From Chalara sp. BL73 (taxonomy: Eukaryota > Ascomycota > Leotiomycetes > Helotiales): a stretch of DNA of 64,000 bases. Position numbers and translations under genes: made by a program. Location of the stretch: contig CAKJVC010000013.1 of assembly GCA_918026815.1 (NCBI GenBank), positions 310,001 to 374,000 on the forward strand, written 5' to 3'. This document shows positions 11,205-23,500 of this stretch, piece by piece; within the stretch, counting starts at the first letter, position 1, and every line of letters starts with the position of its first letter. The notes beneath the pieces are model-generated. The model was not told the origin of the DNA. It was given only the letters and a program-made list of their open reading frames with translations, and did no database searches.

Positions 11205-12130
11205 GGAGGTAGGTGCCGTACGTAGATTCACAAGAACACAGCTCCGAGCCTATCCGAGCCAAGCTCTACAGGGGTAGGAGGCAGAGAATCGGTATAAAAG
11301 TACTGGGGATTTGTATCGTTATTTGTGAACCGTGATTCGGTGGAGAAACGATGTGAGGTTATATAAAAGTGGGATCGATGGGTGCGGAGAAACGTTCCCC
11401 GACGAGCCTTGGCATCTCTTTTTCAGGTGGCACTCTGCTTACTAACTTCTATCCTTGCGAAGCGAAAATCTCGTAGTAGAGCTGACCGGCTCGACAAAAT
11501 TGCAAGAATCTCAACAAAAACTGACATTAAAGTTTTGTAGCTATCTTACAGTGTATCTAATATAGCCTATGCTATCCATGGGTTTTTTTTTTCTCTTTCA
11601 CGGCTTCTCTACTGGTTAATTAGTAATGAAAATAGCGTCTTGTCCCTCACCGTCACCTTCTCTAATTTTCGCATTTTCTTTAATTTAATGATATCTTGGT
11701 GTGGATTTGAAAGAATGTGGACTAAGAGAAAGTGTAACTTGGGTTATTCTAGAAAGTTATGTAGACGAAGGAACAAGGTATACTACTGGGGATACAACAA
11801 AGTGTTATAGTAATTACCATTTCCGTTGAAAGCTTCTGCTAGGTTTCAATTATGGCCCATTCCCGGACGATTGGAGAGTCTGGGGAAACGAACTTATAGA
11901 CGAGTTTGTAGGTGGCTTTTAGTTGGTGCTCGACAGGAGAGTGGAAGTCATGCCTGGGACTTGGATTGAGTAACATTTTCTCATTTTATAATGATATATT
12001 TTTGCATCAATGTGGTCCTCATAGCTCTTAGTAAGAACATAATTAGAAACGGTTATAGAGTATGTATGGTAACCCACTATTAGTAGATATGAAAGGCTAG
12101 TATAAATAACCCCTTTGCTCAATATAAATC
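11205..12130. other. Intergenic, no gene seen
   Basis: A gene-free stretch with several A/T runs. The part next to 11204 is the presumed promoter of the small Zn2Cys6 gene. I see no domain, RNA gene or repeat. Confidence 0.4.
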
Positions 12131-12535
12131 CTTTAGCGACAGTTTTGACTTCCAGCGTCTACAAATACTTGAAGGCCGTATGAGCCAGATTAATTCAATT
12201 ATCCTTTCACGACTCGACGTGGCTCGCACCAGAGTCAAATGGCTATATTATCAAGATCTGGGAAACAGGAAGTGATGGGTGCCAGCAGACACTTGAGGGT
12301 TACAGCGATTAGGCACGCTCAGCTGCCTTCTCACACAACTCGAACACAACTCATGTCAGCTTCATCCAACGAGACGGCCAGAATCTGGGATGTAGGTACT
12401 GGTTAGTGCCTGCAAACGGCCGATATTGGCAAGACACTCTTGAACACTTCCTTCGATATTACTAGTTCAAATCTTCACACTGAAATTGGTGCCATCGCGG
12501 TTGATGAGTTAGCGGAGTTTGTAGAGATTTAAATG
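12131..12535 (+). pseudogene. WD40-repeat remnant, probably from an NLR/STAND-type gene
   Basis: Two degenerate WD40 units can be read on the plus strand, in different frames. The first contains IIKIWETGS and QQTLEG; the second contains SASSNETARIWDVGTG followed by a stop and CLQTADIGK. The piece then continues NTSFDITSSNLHTEIGAI. That ending is typical of the last repeats in fungal NACHT-WD40 proteins, a family used in non-self recognition. Stops and at least one frameshift break the frame, and no NACHT domain or other repeats remain nearby. The family call is good; assignment to an NLR rather than another WD40 protein is inference. Confidence 0.65.
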
Positions 12536-12573
12536 GCGACAAGCAGCGATATAGGGAGAAGCGACAATACCAG

Positions 12574-12978
12574 TTATAAGAAAATGTAAGGCTTCACTTT
12601 TTTTGTTAGGCGTAGAACAGAGCCTACAGATAGACAGGGAATCGTAAGGTAACAATAGCTATCCAGTTGATAGAACAATAAAATCTTGACTTCTCCATTT
12701 TGCAGCCGAATTATCCAGGAATTGATGTTTGTCGGAGATATAGTCAGAGGCGCTGGATGAGAGTAAAAACCACCATATTTCCTTTCCCACCATATACCAC
12801 AATAGTTAAGAGTGCCGCTGCTATGAGGTCCGTTCCCTATGTAATCAGAGTCAAGATACCACTGACACAATTGGTATTTCTTTTCGTTCGTAGGATTATA
12901 GCGCAGCTTTCTCCTCTTAGATCGTGGTTCAATTCGGGTTCGTGGTGGAACAATTGCACGATTACGACGAGGAGGCAT
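12574..12978 (-). pseudogene. Unrecognised basic ORF, possibly a transposon remnant
   Basis: From an ATG at about 12978 the minus strand encodes about 135 residues beginning MPPRRNRAIVPPR. It is rich in Arg and Lys at the start and aromatic later (WYLDSDY, GIWWERKYGGF). A short basic MPP start is common in fungal DNA-transposon proteins, but no DDE or HTH motif can be identified, so this is a guess. The frame ends in low-information sequence. It could equally be a chance ORF in decayed DNA. Confidence 0.25.
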
Positions 12979-13807
12979 GTTGCAAAGGGCAAGTAAAATG
13001 CCAAGTATTTGAGGGTCAACTGTCAATTATACAATATCCAATTTAGAAAAATGTACCTTCGCCTTATCTAAAGTTTATATCGGAACGCACCTAAATTCCT
13101 TGTGCTGCATTCAGATCACGATATAAAGAGGTTTTTCGATATACCCACCTAAGAACCAAGCGTTCCAGGTCTCCATTCCGATATGTGGGTTTCCAGTAAA
13201 AGGGGCTCCGAAGTAAACAGAGTTCGACTGTGGATGAAAAGTGGTGGCTAGTGTGGACTAACTGGGCTCCAGCCACCTGTGTGATCGCTCATAGCGAAGT
13301 TGTGAGGAATCGACAGTTAAGAGCATTGGGCCCACCCAGGAGGTTATAGCGTCTTCCCATCCATGCTCTGGTTCCAGCGTCGATTTCCCGATCGGTGGGT
13401 GCACAGCCCCCACCAATATAACTTTATTCCTCTATGCCAGCTCTTCAAGGCGGTACACCACCGAAGAGGTTACTGATTCTCGTAACCCTTCAGGGTGAGC
13501 TTTCATTTGTCACTGTTTAGCTGCCTGGTCGATATGGTGACGCGTCTATCATAAAATATGAAACCCTAGAGTAGTGGCTTGCCAAGGACATTACTGCCCC
13601 CCTAATAAAGGTTATACGGTGGGAATAGTGGATAAAGCCAAGGGTTTCTTTACTAGGGCCGGGCCAGTTAAGCTCTTATTTTGGGTGGGGGATTGGGGGG
13701 TATCTTCTTCTATCTGATCTCACTATATACAGGAGGCGAGCACAGGACAATAGGCACGAACAATTCGCCGTTAACACGCTTCTCCCGTAAACCCCGATTC
13801 CATTGCC
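12979..13807. other. Intergenic, no gene assigned
   Basis: The minus strand around 13270-13420 has an open stretch including EHGWEDAITSWVGP that looks protein-like, but it has no start and I do not recognise it. The remainder is upstream DNA of the Zn2Cys6 gene starting at 13808, with a G-rich tract at 13682-13700. Confidence 0.35.
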
Positions 13808-16115
13808 ATGTCGGACTCTTCTGTAGACCGGTCCTCTGTAAAACCACAGCGTATACTAGCCTGTGTCGTTTGCCAGCGCCGAAAAGTCAAGTGCGACCGT
13901 AATGATCCGTGTTCCAACTGTGTTAAGGTTCGTTTTACCATAATGTCATTCCTGGCATGCTGGAGTCTCTAATGCCTCCTTCGGATGCGTTTATCTAGTA
14001 CCCAAACCCCTAATTGATCTCAGACGAATGCGGTCTGCACTCCCGCTGTTCCCGCACCAGCACGGAGGAGAAGGCGGCCCAACATTGAGCTTCAGGCAAG
14101 ACTAGCCCGCTGCGAAAAGCTCTTGGAGGAATATTCCACGATGAAAATGGGACAGCAGTCGCCGGCGACAGACACAGATACGCCGCCAGCTACGCAATTC
14201 CAAGAATACGAAAAGTCTCATGTGAATTGGGAGCCAGCTGGGAAGCTTGTTAACAAAGATGGAGCGGTGCGCTTTACAAACAACTTCTTGTGGGCCAGTG
14301 TATATGAGGAGGTAATGTCAAGCCCCCAAGGCTACGAAATACATAGTCTGCTAATGCTATTATTTCGGTTTAGCTGCGAGCTATGCGGGAAATCATGGAG
14401 ACAGATGGTAGCCACACTAAAAGATGGGAATGGCACCCTCCTGAAACGACACCAGACTACAGCGAAGAGCTCTTGTTAGGAGACTCGCCTGCCAGCAGCC
14501 TAGAAGAACTACAACCCGCTCCGAGTCAAATATTCCGTTTGTGGCAGGTATATTTGGACCGGGTCAATCCATTAACCAAAATTATCCATGTGCCAACGCT
14601 ACAGCCGTATCTCGTTGATGCAACCAGTGGTTCGCATGTACTCCCCAAGAATGTTGAGGCACTACTGTTTGCCATATATACCATGGCCGTTGTAGCTTTA
14701 ACTGAAGAGGAATGCTTAGACATACTTGGCTATTCAGGAAAAGAAGCCTTTCGGCGTTTCTCCGCCGGTGCTAGGATGAGTCTCATCGGTGTTGGATTCC
14801 TCAAGTCTCATGACTTGACTACTCTTCAGGCGTTGTTATTACACTTGGTAAGAGTAGCCCTTTTTGTTAATATCTTCCTTTTAACTAACACTGGTAGATT
14901 TCCCTTCAGGGACGATACAACTCTTATGCCGCTTGGATCATGAACGGGGCCTGCATCCGGATTGCCCAGAAAATGGGCCTCCATAGAGATGGCGAGCTTC
15001 TGGGGTTGTCGCCGTTTGAGACAGAAATAAGGAGGCGCACCTGGTGGCAGATTGTCATGCTCGATGCTAAATATGCCATGATGTCGGGTTTAACCAACTC
15101 GCTGCTCCCTCGACCCTGCGATTGCAAAATGCCCAAGAACCTGAACGACGCAGACATCTCTCCTTCTGCAACGGAGTGGTTCCAGGATCGAAACGGCCCA
15201 ACTGAGATGATCCTCTGCTTAGTATCATCTAAAATCGGAGAATTCATATTGCAGAGAAATGGTCTCGATGGGATCGTATGGCGCGGTGAGATGGGCGCTT
15301 TCGGACCCAGCCCGCCAAGTAAGGATCAATTAACGGAGTTCAAAGAGCTCGCTCAGGATCTGGAAGACAGCCTCAACAATCTCATGGAAAAGTTTTGCGA
15401 CCCTTCGGCTGGACCGACTCACGAACTAGCAATGCAAATAAAGTTTTTAATTAGCAATAGGATGCGAGAGATGGTTCGACCACCTCACGAACAACCGGAA
15501 TGGGGTAATGAAATTACTACACCGAAAGATAACCTCTTCAAAGCTGCAGTTTGCGAGATAGAGCAACTCGTTAGCCAATATCCAACGACAAAAAACAGTG
15601 GTTTTCTCTGGTTTGTACAATCATTTTTCCAGTACAATATCTTCATCTATATGGCCGGCCAGCTTCGCCATCGGACTTCCGGCAGTCTGGTTGAGCGGGC
15701 GTGGGAACAGATTCCGCTGGTGTATCTCTACCATCGGGAGTTGCTTGATATCTCACAGGAATCAAATATAACGCTCACAGCATTTGTTCTGAGGGCTTGG
15801 GAGGCTAGGCAAGAAGTCTTGTCTGCCCGATGCGGATACCAGCCAGATGCGCCAGGCTACATCAAATCGCTCCAGGACTTAATGCGTCCAGAGGATAGCG
15901 TGGCAACCGTAGTGACCGATAAGTCATTCCAATCAGTAGCTCCAACGGTAGGATCTGAAGGAGATGGTATAGATTCGTCGTGGGATCAGTGCTTTCCAGG
16001 ATATCTTGGTACAAGCTCTCTAGGCTGGGATATGTTGACGACACCACAACATGAGACTGTAGAAGAGCAATTGTCTGCTTTCGAAGGGTTTGACATTGAA
16101 CCACCAATAGAATGA
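13808..16115 (+). CDS. Zn2Cys6 transcription factor with MHR domain
   Basis: Four exons (13808-13927, 14024-14311, 14374-14847, 14898-16115) join in frame to 699 aa. The binuclear cluster sits at about residues 19-45 with spacing C-X2-C-X6-C-X5-C-X2-C-X6-C. It starts ACVVCQRRKVKCDRNDPC, and the last cysteine is encoded after the first intron. A basic linker (PARRRRPN) and a short heptad region (LQARLARCEKLLEE) follow. The fungal_trans domain shows FRLWQVYLDRVNPLTKIIH, MNGACIRIAQKMGLHRDG and ETEIRRRTWWQIVMLD. Architecture and length are normal for a full nuclear regulator. All introns are 50-96 bp with GT-AG ends. Neighbours do not reveal a target pathway. No damage is seen. Confidence 0.88.
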
Positions 16116-16559
16116 TGGGATAGCGGGGCTAAAAATATTTGCGATGGCTCAGGAGGAACAAAGTGAGCTATTCGACAATCTACCAAAATATAAAGACCAC
16201 AGGAAATAAGTTATATAAAAAAAAAAAAGGGGGGGGGGGGGCATGCACTTTAACATGTAGCCAGAAATGCAGTATAGATATGTGTTGGTAGCTTTTGTAT
16301 GTAGTTATGATCATGTGACCAGCACCTGAAACAGTGTGTTTTAGAAATAGGAGGTCTTAGGCAGGGAATCAATTAGAGGATCTGTGAGGGTATCACGGCG
16401 ATAGAATACAGGCTTGTAAGAGCGATATGTGGTGATGATATTTTCTACAATTACGGCTGTAATCTGTGTCTGCGTGAGCTGCTCTAGCTCCTTGGCATAC
16501 TCACATAAGCTGATTCCTGACAGTGGGACCTCGATCTCACTCAACTCCGTAGAAATAGA
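16116..16559. other. Intergenic with an A12-G13 homopolymer junction
   Basis: This 3'-flanking DNA contains twelve A directly followed by thirteen G (16217-16241). No gene is supported; the minus-strand frame at 16341-16544 has no recognisable features. Confidence 0.5.
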
Positions 16560-16647
16560 GCTGTAGAATCAATCAAGGAACCATAATCACACCAGCAAGA
16601 GCGTAGTTACAACTACTACCCCTTTTGCCACGTGATAGGTATCTGAC
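16560..16647 (-). repeat. Dispersed repeat, copy B (inverted partner at 1363-1447)
   Basis: The reverse complement of this segment matches 1363-1447 over about 85 bp with scattered, mostly transition, differences. The piece runs from TGTAGAATC to ATCTGACA, so both ends fit the TG...CA rule of LTRs, but no target duplication is evident. It lies about 70 bp to the left of a TIR element. Confidence 0.6.
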
Positions 16648-16715
16648 AAGATGCTTTTGTAGTAAAAACCAACTCTTTATATATGATGTAAAATGCCTTT
16701 AGGGCTATTACGGTG

Positions 16716-17162
16716 ACGTACTTAATAAACAACTTGCTGTCTAAGCAAACTTGCGCATGACAATTTACACCAAAATCAGCAAAATCGACCCCTAGTATTT
16801 TCAGCAACCACTTATTGTATTAATCTTGAAATTAAATATTGAAGTTATAAAGCTATTTTAATAATAATAAACTAAGTTATAAAAAGTGTAAACAGTTCAA
16901 AATGTCCAAACACAAATTTCAGCAGCTAAAACACAGAGATTTCAAAGTTTTCAATAACCAGCCTGTTTGTATATGTTATTAATTATATAAATAATATATT
17001 TAATATTATATCAACTTTAAACACAAAGTTACAAATGATAAATAGTGTTATTGTTGAAATTACTAGGGGGTCGATTTTGCTGATTTTGGTGTAAATTGTC
17101 ATGCGCAAGTTTGCTTAGACGAGCAAGTTTGCTTGGACAAGCAAGTTGCTTATTAAGTACGT
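16716..17162. mobile_element. 447-bp TIR element (MITE-like)
   Basis: Both ends carry ACGTACTTAATAA(A/G)CAACTTG and continue as inverted repeats for about 80 bp on the left and 100 bp on the right, through AAGCAAACTTGCGCATGAC and ACACCAAAATCAGCAAAATC. The right arm has about 20 extra bases where a short AAGCAAACTTG unit is duplicated. The interior is very A+T rich and non-coding. The right end is followed by TA and the left end is preceded by TG, consistent with a TA target duplication with one transition, as for Tc1/mariner/pogo-type non-autonomous elements. No transposase is present in the window. Confidence 0.8.
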
Positions 17163-17164
17163 TA

Positions 17165-18148
17165 GTGCATTCTTATTCTTAAGTAAGGACGTCCGAGCCA
17201 TATTGTAATCCTTTATATTTCAGCTAATCTCACTTTTCTTATGCAGTAGTTAGAAACAACCTAGCTTAACTGTAAGCAGATCATGTACTTCACCACAAGA
17301 CCTGCGCCGCATCCTCTGCCCAGGGTCTTCGGATGAGGATTGGAAGGGACAGGGTATACTGAGCAGTCGGATATGTCATCGCAATTATGATGCGTTTGAT
17401 GATTTTTACGAGCTAGTCCATATTCTTGGTAGCGCCAAGGGGGACATGACCCTTTGGTTACTCTCCCACTTTACTTTGTATAGTATATAAATATTAGGGT
17501 AACCAGGTTGGCACAACCGTTTTGCCATGCCACAACAAACATCCACCTTTGCAAAACAAGCACCAGGGCGATCGGGTGCAGAGGACGCCGAGCGGCCGCT
17601 CGGGGTTTATGTAGGATCCGAGTGGGCCGGTTGAGGCTGAGCATAAACGAGAAAGCTTGGCGAGGTGAGATTTGGACTATTGAACATGGAGCCACAACCC
17701 AACCACGGCTCTACAACCAGGTTTGTTTGTCCAGGTTGCGCTCGTGCAAAAGATGTCGGTCTGGAAGCTCGCAAGTGCCTTTAGCCTTAATCTCTCTTGA
17801 CGCGTGTCGTCTCGTTTTCAAGCTGGCTAACGCAGCCCCCAAATAAAGCTGGGCTGAGACCCTGCAAATGTCTATTAAAGAGGCACAAGAGCCGCCTTGT
17901 GAGTACAGACTGAGCACGAGTAACCACGAGCATCCCCCGTATCCAGCCAATACCAAAGTCTAAACAAACTCACTCATCCCATTTAAACTATACACCCTTC
18001 TGCCACCCACTATTGGCACGCTCCCAAGAATCACCAAGAGGGAGGAGAGCAACCTATATTTCTCCTGCCCGCCTAACCCTTCCTGGAATTTGTATAGGAG
18101 ATCGCAGCATTCTCGGTATACGATAGTAAAAACACGACATTGCCTACA
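17165..18148. other. Intergenic, no gene assigned
   Basis: Around 17290-17480 one plus frame is open for about 60 codons (including DEDWKGQGILSS) but lacks a start and is not recognised. The frames at 17508-17956 look like chance. The final 200 bases are the 5' region of the RTA1 gene. Confidence 0.35.
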
Positions 18149-19138
18149 ATGGCCGGTTCGCCTCCTTCCAAGTACCAATACTACCCTTCACTCGCTGCTG
18201 CGATTATTTTCACGGTTCTCTTTGGATTGTCTGGCGCTTTACACTCCATCCAGTTGCTACGCACCAAGACATGGTACTTTGTGCCCTTCTTTATTGGTGT
18301 GATTTGTATGTCTCCCTCCCCTCCGGGAAACTTTCAACCTTTAACCGTCTGATCTGTGCCGTATAGTTGAGGTAGTCGGTTTTGGTGCACGTAGTGTCAA
18401 TGCGGCCCAGAGTCCAAACTGGTCACAGGCGCCATTCATTATCCAGACCCTCCTCCCCTTGATAGCCCCAGCGCTTTTTGCGGCATCGATTTACATGATA
18501 TTGGGGCGAATTATAAGATTTGTTGATGCCGAACATCTCTCCTTTATTCGAACAACGTGGTTAACGAAGATATTTGTGTTTGGGGATGTGGCCTCCTTTC
18601 TGGTCCAGTGCCTAGGTGAGTTGGCTCTGCTCTCAATAACACGTCTTGATACAAAAGCATGCTAACAGCTCAAGGCGGTGGCATACTTGCTGCAGCAGAC
18701 AGTAAGAGTGCGCTTGATCGAGGCCAGAATATCATCCTCATCGGTCTAGCAATACAAATTATCTTCTTTGGGTGCTTCATTATCGCAATATCCCTTTTCC
18801 ATTACCGCATCATCCAGCAACCTACGGTGACCAGTCTCCAGACTCAGCTTCCTTGGAAACAATATATTCTCGTCCTTTACTTTTCCTCACTCCTTATCTT
18901 GGTCCGATCAATTTTCAGGGTTGCGGAATTCGCCGCAGGGCATAATAGCGCACTACAGAGTTCAGAGGCCTATTTGTACTGCTTTGACGCGGTGCTGATG
19001 GTACTATGCTGCGTTGTGTTCAACCTACGGCATCCAAGTCGGGTAGTGTCATCTCGTTACCGAAAAGATTTTATGAATGTTGAGCTGCATGGCGCTCAGA
19101 CACCAGCTGAGCAGGAGGCAATAATTCACCGCGTTTAA
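18149..19138 (+). CDS. RTA1-family seven-transmembrane protein
   Basis: Three exons (18149-18305, 18367-18615, 18675-19138) join to 289 aa, the usual length of the RTA1/RTM1 lipid-translocating exporter family (PF04479). Members are plasma-membrane proteins linked to resistance to toxic lipids and drugs. Seven hydrophobic segments are visible. Family landmarks are YQYYPSLAAAIIFTVLFG near the N-terminus, GFGARS, PLIAPALFAASIYMILGRI, FVFGDVASFLVQ followed by GGG, and RSIFRVAEFAAG with the late YCFDAVLM. The second intron contains CTAAC just upstream, so I chose the later AG, which gives the expected GGG motif. It looks intact. The next gene downstream is a dead multidrug transporter; a functional link is not shown. 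Confidence 0.88.
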
Positions 19139-20000
19139 GAGCACAATGTGAACAGTAGGCGTCTGATTAAACCTGTCGGGTGACGGGATCTATGGGGTGA
19201 TAGAACTGGAGATGTAGGATAAAATACTGATTACTTTGCTTGAATTTTCTTATTACTTTGGCTGGAGTTAATTGCGCACTTGGATTTTTTTCCCCTTCGA
19301 GTACAATTGACTACAGTTTATTGTGTAGAAATGTCTCGAACCGGCAGCGCCTGCAGGTAAATAAAATAATATGACATTTAAGTCGCCGTCTTAATTCATC
19401 ACGCCAAACCCATGTCCCATGGTTGGCAAATACCTTATTTTTCTTAAGCTAATCCGCCCAAGCAGAGAATGGCATGGCAAACTCTCGGTAGATCTTTTGT
19501 CATGTATCTGCGTAATAGCCACTTTAGGCTCAAACTTATGGCACGACACAGGAACCTTAATCCTCCAACAAGCTCGCCTGCCGTCAAGCCATCGTCTACA
19601 TCCCTGAGCCGGGTCTTGAGCAAATATCGGAGGCCGTTCCATAGCCTCCGAGGACCGAGGAGGACCGAGTCACAGGCTGAGGCACGGATTGCATTAACCT
19701 CCCGTGTCAATTAATGCAGTATGTACTGCTACAGAGCCACCCCAAGCTCTACATACGTTCTCAATATCTTCGGCTCCTATCAACAGAATCCAACACCTAA
19801 ACTTAATAGTTCTGGGCTACATCTTCATGGGCCTCGGTGGCGGTGATAATTTCTGAAACACGCCAGTGAAATAACAACAGGTTTTGAGCAGAAAGTATTA
19901 GGTACAAGAGCTGCGCCTCAAAAATGGATAGTTTCTAAAGCATTCCCCGAAAAGAAATAGGCCCAGAAATTCCACCTCACGCCGTCCCAAAACCAAAGCT
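19139..20000. other. Intergenic, no gene seen
   Basis: Overlapping short frames at 19391-19714 on both strands carry no family signal. The 3' part runs into the decayed start of the ABC transporter pseudogene. Confidence 0.4.
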
Positions 20001-23000
20001 GTCTGTATCTCAGTCTTCAAATTCACGGAGCTCACCAGACCAAAATAAATACAACCCAGCTGTTAAAGCTGAGGGTGCGCTAAAGGGAGGTGAGGCGAAG
20101 GACCTTGCGGAAGACAAAAAGTTCGTGCTAGCGAGGTAGCTTAGTATACCAGAAGGGGAGGTTACCTACTTTTCATTATTTAGATCTGCGACAAAATGGG
20201 ATGTATTTTTTATTGCGATCGCGGCCACCACCGCAATCGTGGCAGGTGCGGTGATGCCGCCAATGACAGTAATCTTCAGCAACTTAACTAGCACTTTTCA
20301 AGGCTTCTTTCTTGGGGGGCTGTCCGACTCATTTAATACCCTCCCCGATCGATATGTCCTCTGCTTTATTTACCTAGCGATTAGCGAGTTTGTTTTCGTC
20401 TACGTCTCCACGGTCCTCTTCATCCATACCGGACAGCACATCACGTCTAGGATTCGACGGCAATACCTTCGCGCCATCCCTAAATGAAATATCGGCTTCT
20501 TCGATGAGCTCGGGGGAGCCGAGATCACGGCGAGGATCACAGCCGACGCAAACCTTGTCCAAGAGGCTATCTCGGAGAAAATTGGGCTCGCTATAAGCGG
20601 CGTAGGGGGATTCCTCTCTGCGTTCGTTATTGGGTTCATCAAGTTCTGGAAACTCACCCTTGTTTGTTCATCCTCTATTGCCGCCATCATAATTCTCGTA
20701 TCACTTATAGGTCGCTACATGTCTATATGGAATAAAAGGTCCGTGATTGCCTACGGCCCTGGAGGCTCAGTTGTTGAAGAGGTTTTATCTTCAATTCGAA
20801 ATGTCGTCACCTTCGGCACCCAAGACAAACTCGCCAAAAAGTATGATAGCAACATTACCGAAGCTCGTCGCTGGGGTATACGCACGAAGTCAGCCCTTAG
20901 ATGTATGTTCGGGGTTTTGTTTTGCATCATAATTTTGAACTACCGCCTAGTTTTCTGGTTTGGGAGGGGGGATAACCTTTGCTGGATACGGCAAAAAATC
21001 AGTTTGGTACATCCAGAACCAATCCTCTTCATCCAGACTACCAAAGAAAACATTAAGCTTGGTCTTGCTGGTTCTAAATACGAAGATAAGCCAGAAGATC
21101 AGCAAATGAGACGCATCGTAGAAGCCGCCACCAAGGAAAATGCACACAGTTTCATCTTATCTTTCCCTAACGGGTATGAAACTAATGTGGGCGAATGAGC
21201 GTTCCTGCTGGCTGACCGCCAAAAACAGCGCATTGCAATTGCCAGGGCCATTGTTAGGACCCCGGAGATTATATTGCCTGACGAGGCGACGTCAGCCTTG
21301 GATACAAGATCCAATAAACTTTGGATGAGGCGACTAGAGGCCGAACCACCATTGCTATTGCACACCAGCTATCAACAAGTAAAACCGCAGACAATATCGT
21401 CCTCCTGAAAAATGGAACGAGTATTGAGCAAAGTACCCACAACGAACTACTACTTCTCAGGAAGGCGTACTACAATTTAGTATCGGCGTAACGCATCGGC
21501 GGTGGCGGCAAAGAGGTCTATGATGTGGAAAAGGCCTTCAAAACCAGCGATGGGAACTTATCTCATATTCAGTCAAGAATGTCCGGCGATGTCGCGAGTC
21601 AAACGCCGGTCTCGTCAAAAATTCATGCTAAGAACACTTCAGAACTAACGAAACATACTCTGCAGACGCTGATCAAATTCGTTGCGCATTCTAACTTGCC
21701 AGAGCAGTATATCATGCTGGTTGGTTTAATATTCTCTCGCATTGAGGGGGCGACACAAGCAGTTCAAGGCACCTTCTTCGCCAAAGTCATCGTTGCGCTA
21801 TCACGGCCTCTTAGCGACCGAGACCAGATCCGCAGTGATGCTAACTTTTGGTCCTTGACGTTTCTAATGCTTGCGTTCGTGAGCCTATCGGCGACAGCTA
21901 TTCAATTCCTCGCCTTTGCACTCCGCAGCGAAAATCTCATGCATCGAGCTCGCGATGGCGCGCTCAGAAGAATTCTAAGACAAGATATCGCTTTTTATTA
22001 TGACGCTAAAAACTCACCGGGTACGCTTACGTCTTTCCTATCTACAGAGACTATACACCTCGCCGCAATCTCTGGCGTGACGCTAGGCACGATATTAAAC
22101 AGCATCACAACTCTAGTTATTGCAATTGTTCTGTCTCTTGCGGCTGGACGGAAGCTGACACTTGTTTATATGTGCGCCGTTCCTGTCATCCTTGGGACTG
22201 GCTTTTCCCAATTTTGGATTCTTGCCAGATTCAGCAGAACGGCCCAGAAACACTACAAGTCAGCTTGATATGCTTGTGAATACGCAAACGCTATTCGGGC
22301 GGTTGCCTCCTTGACAGCGGAGAGCAAAGTCTATGCTGAATATCGACGCAAACTTCGAATTCAGTTGCGTGGGCCCCTAATGTCAACATTGTACAACTCG
22401 TCGTTTTGCGCTGCATCGCAGTCGGCAATACTCCTTGCAAACGCCCTTGGCTTTTGGAATGGCGGCAAACTCTTAGGTCGTGGAGAGTACTCCATCAACC
22501 AATATTTTTGTCTACATCCAAGTCGTATTCAGCATCCGGTCTGCCGGAATAGTTTTTCTCATGCCGGCAACATGTCAAAGACAAAAAATACTGCAGCCGC
22601 GCTGCGGAAACTGTACGATACCAAGCCCACTATCGATCCACGGCCGCCTGATAACACGCGCATCGGCCATATTAATGGGGCAATTGAGTTCCGTAACGTT
22701 TATTTCCGATATCTCACGAGTCCTGATTTGCCTGTGCTCCGCGGTCTCAATTTGACAACCTGGAGACTATATTGGACTCGTTGGCATCTCTGGTAAGTCT
22801 CAGAGCTCAATTCTGTGAAAAGTTATGCTTAACGATGGAGGGTTGTGGGAAATCAACAATTCTTGCATTAATGGAACGATTCTACGATGCCCTAGATGGT
22901 GGTATATATGTGGATGGGCACAGCATCACGTGGCTCATCTCAATGACTACAGATCATTAATCGCCCTCGTATCCCAAGAACCAATATTATAACAAGGCAC

Positions 23001-23500
23001 AATCAAAGAAAATGTCCTTCTTGGCATTGATCAGGATGACATTGGCGATGACCATATCATCCAAGCATGCAAGGATGCCAACATTGATGACTTCATTATG
23101 TCACTTCCGTAAGATTCTTTTCGCCCAACAGCTCAGTGTCGGACCCTAAAGCTTACTGAAAGCAGTATTGGGTTTGCTACACCGGCTGGCAGTGAAGTCG
23201 TGTTGCTATCTGGGAGATAAAAACAGTATATAGCAATTGCTCGTGCTTTGCTTCGTGACCCCAATATAAGAGGCAACTTCTACCTTAGACTCAGAGTCTG
23301 AAAGAATGGTCCAGGTGGCCCTCGGCGCTGCAGCCCTTGGCCGAACAGCCATAGCCGTCGGACACAGATTGAGAACTATCCAGAAAGAGGATATCATCTA
23401 TGTACTTGACGAAGGCGTTGTATTAGAGCAAGGTAAGCATCAGGAGCTTATGAAAGGAATATACTGGGAGTTGGCAAACCTGCAACATTCGGAGAACTAG
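20001..23500 (+). pseudogene. ABCB multidrug transporter (full-size) pseudogene
   Basis: The whole order TMD1-NBD1-TMD2-NBD2 can be followed but the frame is broken many times. TMD1 starts with YFSLFRSATKWDVFFIA and AGAVMPPMTVIFSNL, then hits TGA before NIGFFDELGGAEITARI. The region joining TMD1 to NBD1, including the NBD1 Walker A, is deleted near 20970-21000. NBD1 keeps [13 protein letters not shown] sequence and [12 protein letters not shown], with a stop (TGA at 21196) in the signature region. TMD2 (from about 21640) retains LRRILRQDIAFYYD. NBD2 retains GCGKSTILALMERFYD and YIAIARALLRDP but is split by stops and shifts; the C-terminal [15 protein letters not shown] is recognisable. Intact relatives are about 1,250-1,350 aa drug or toxin exporters of the plasma membrane. 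This copy cannot make a transporter. Confidence 0.9.

Noticed and set aside
17290..17480. Open plus frame of about 60 codons with DEDWKGQGILSS
   Set aside because: No start codon, no recognisable domain and no splice partner.
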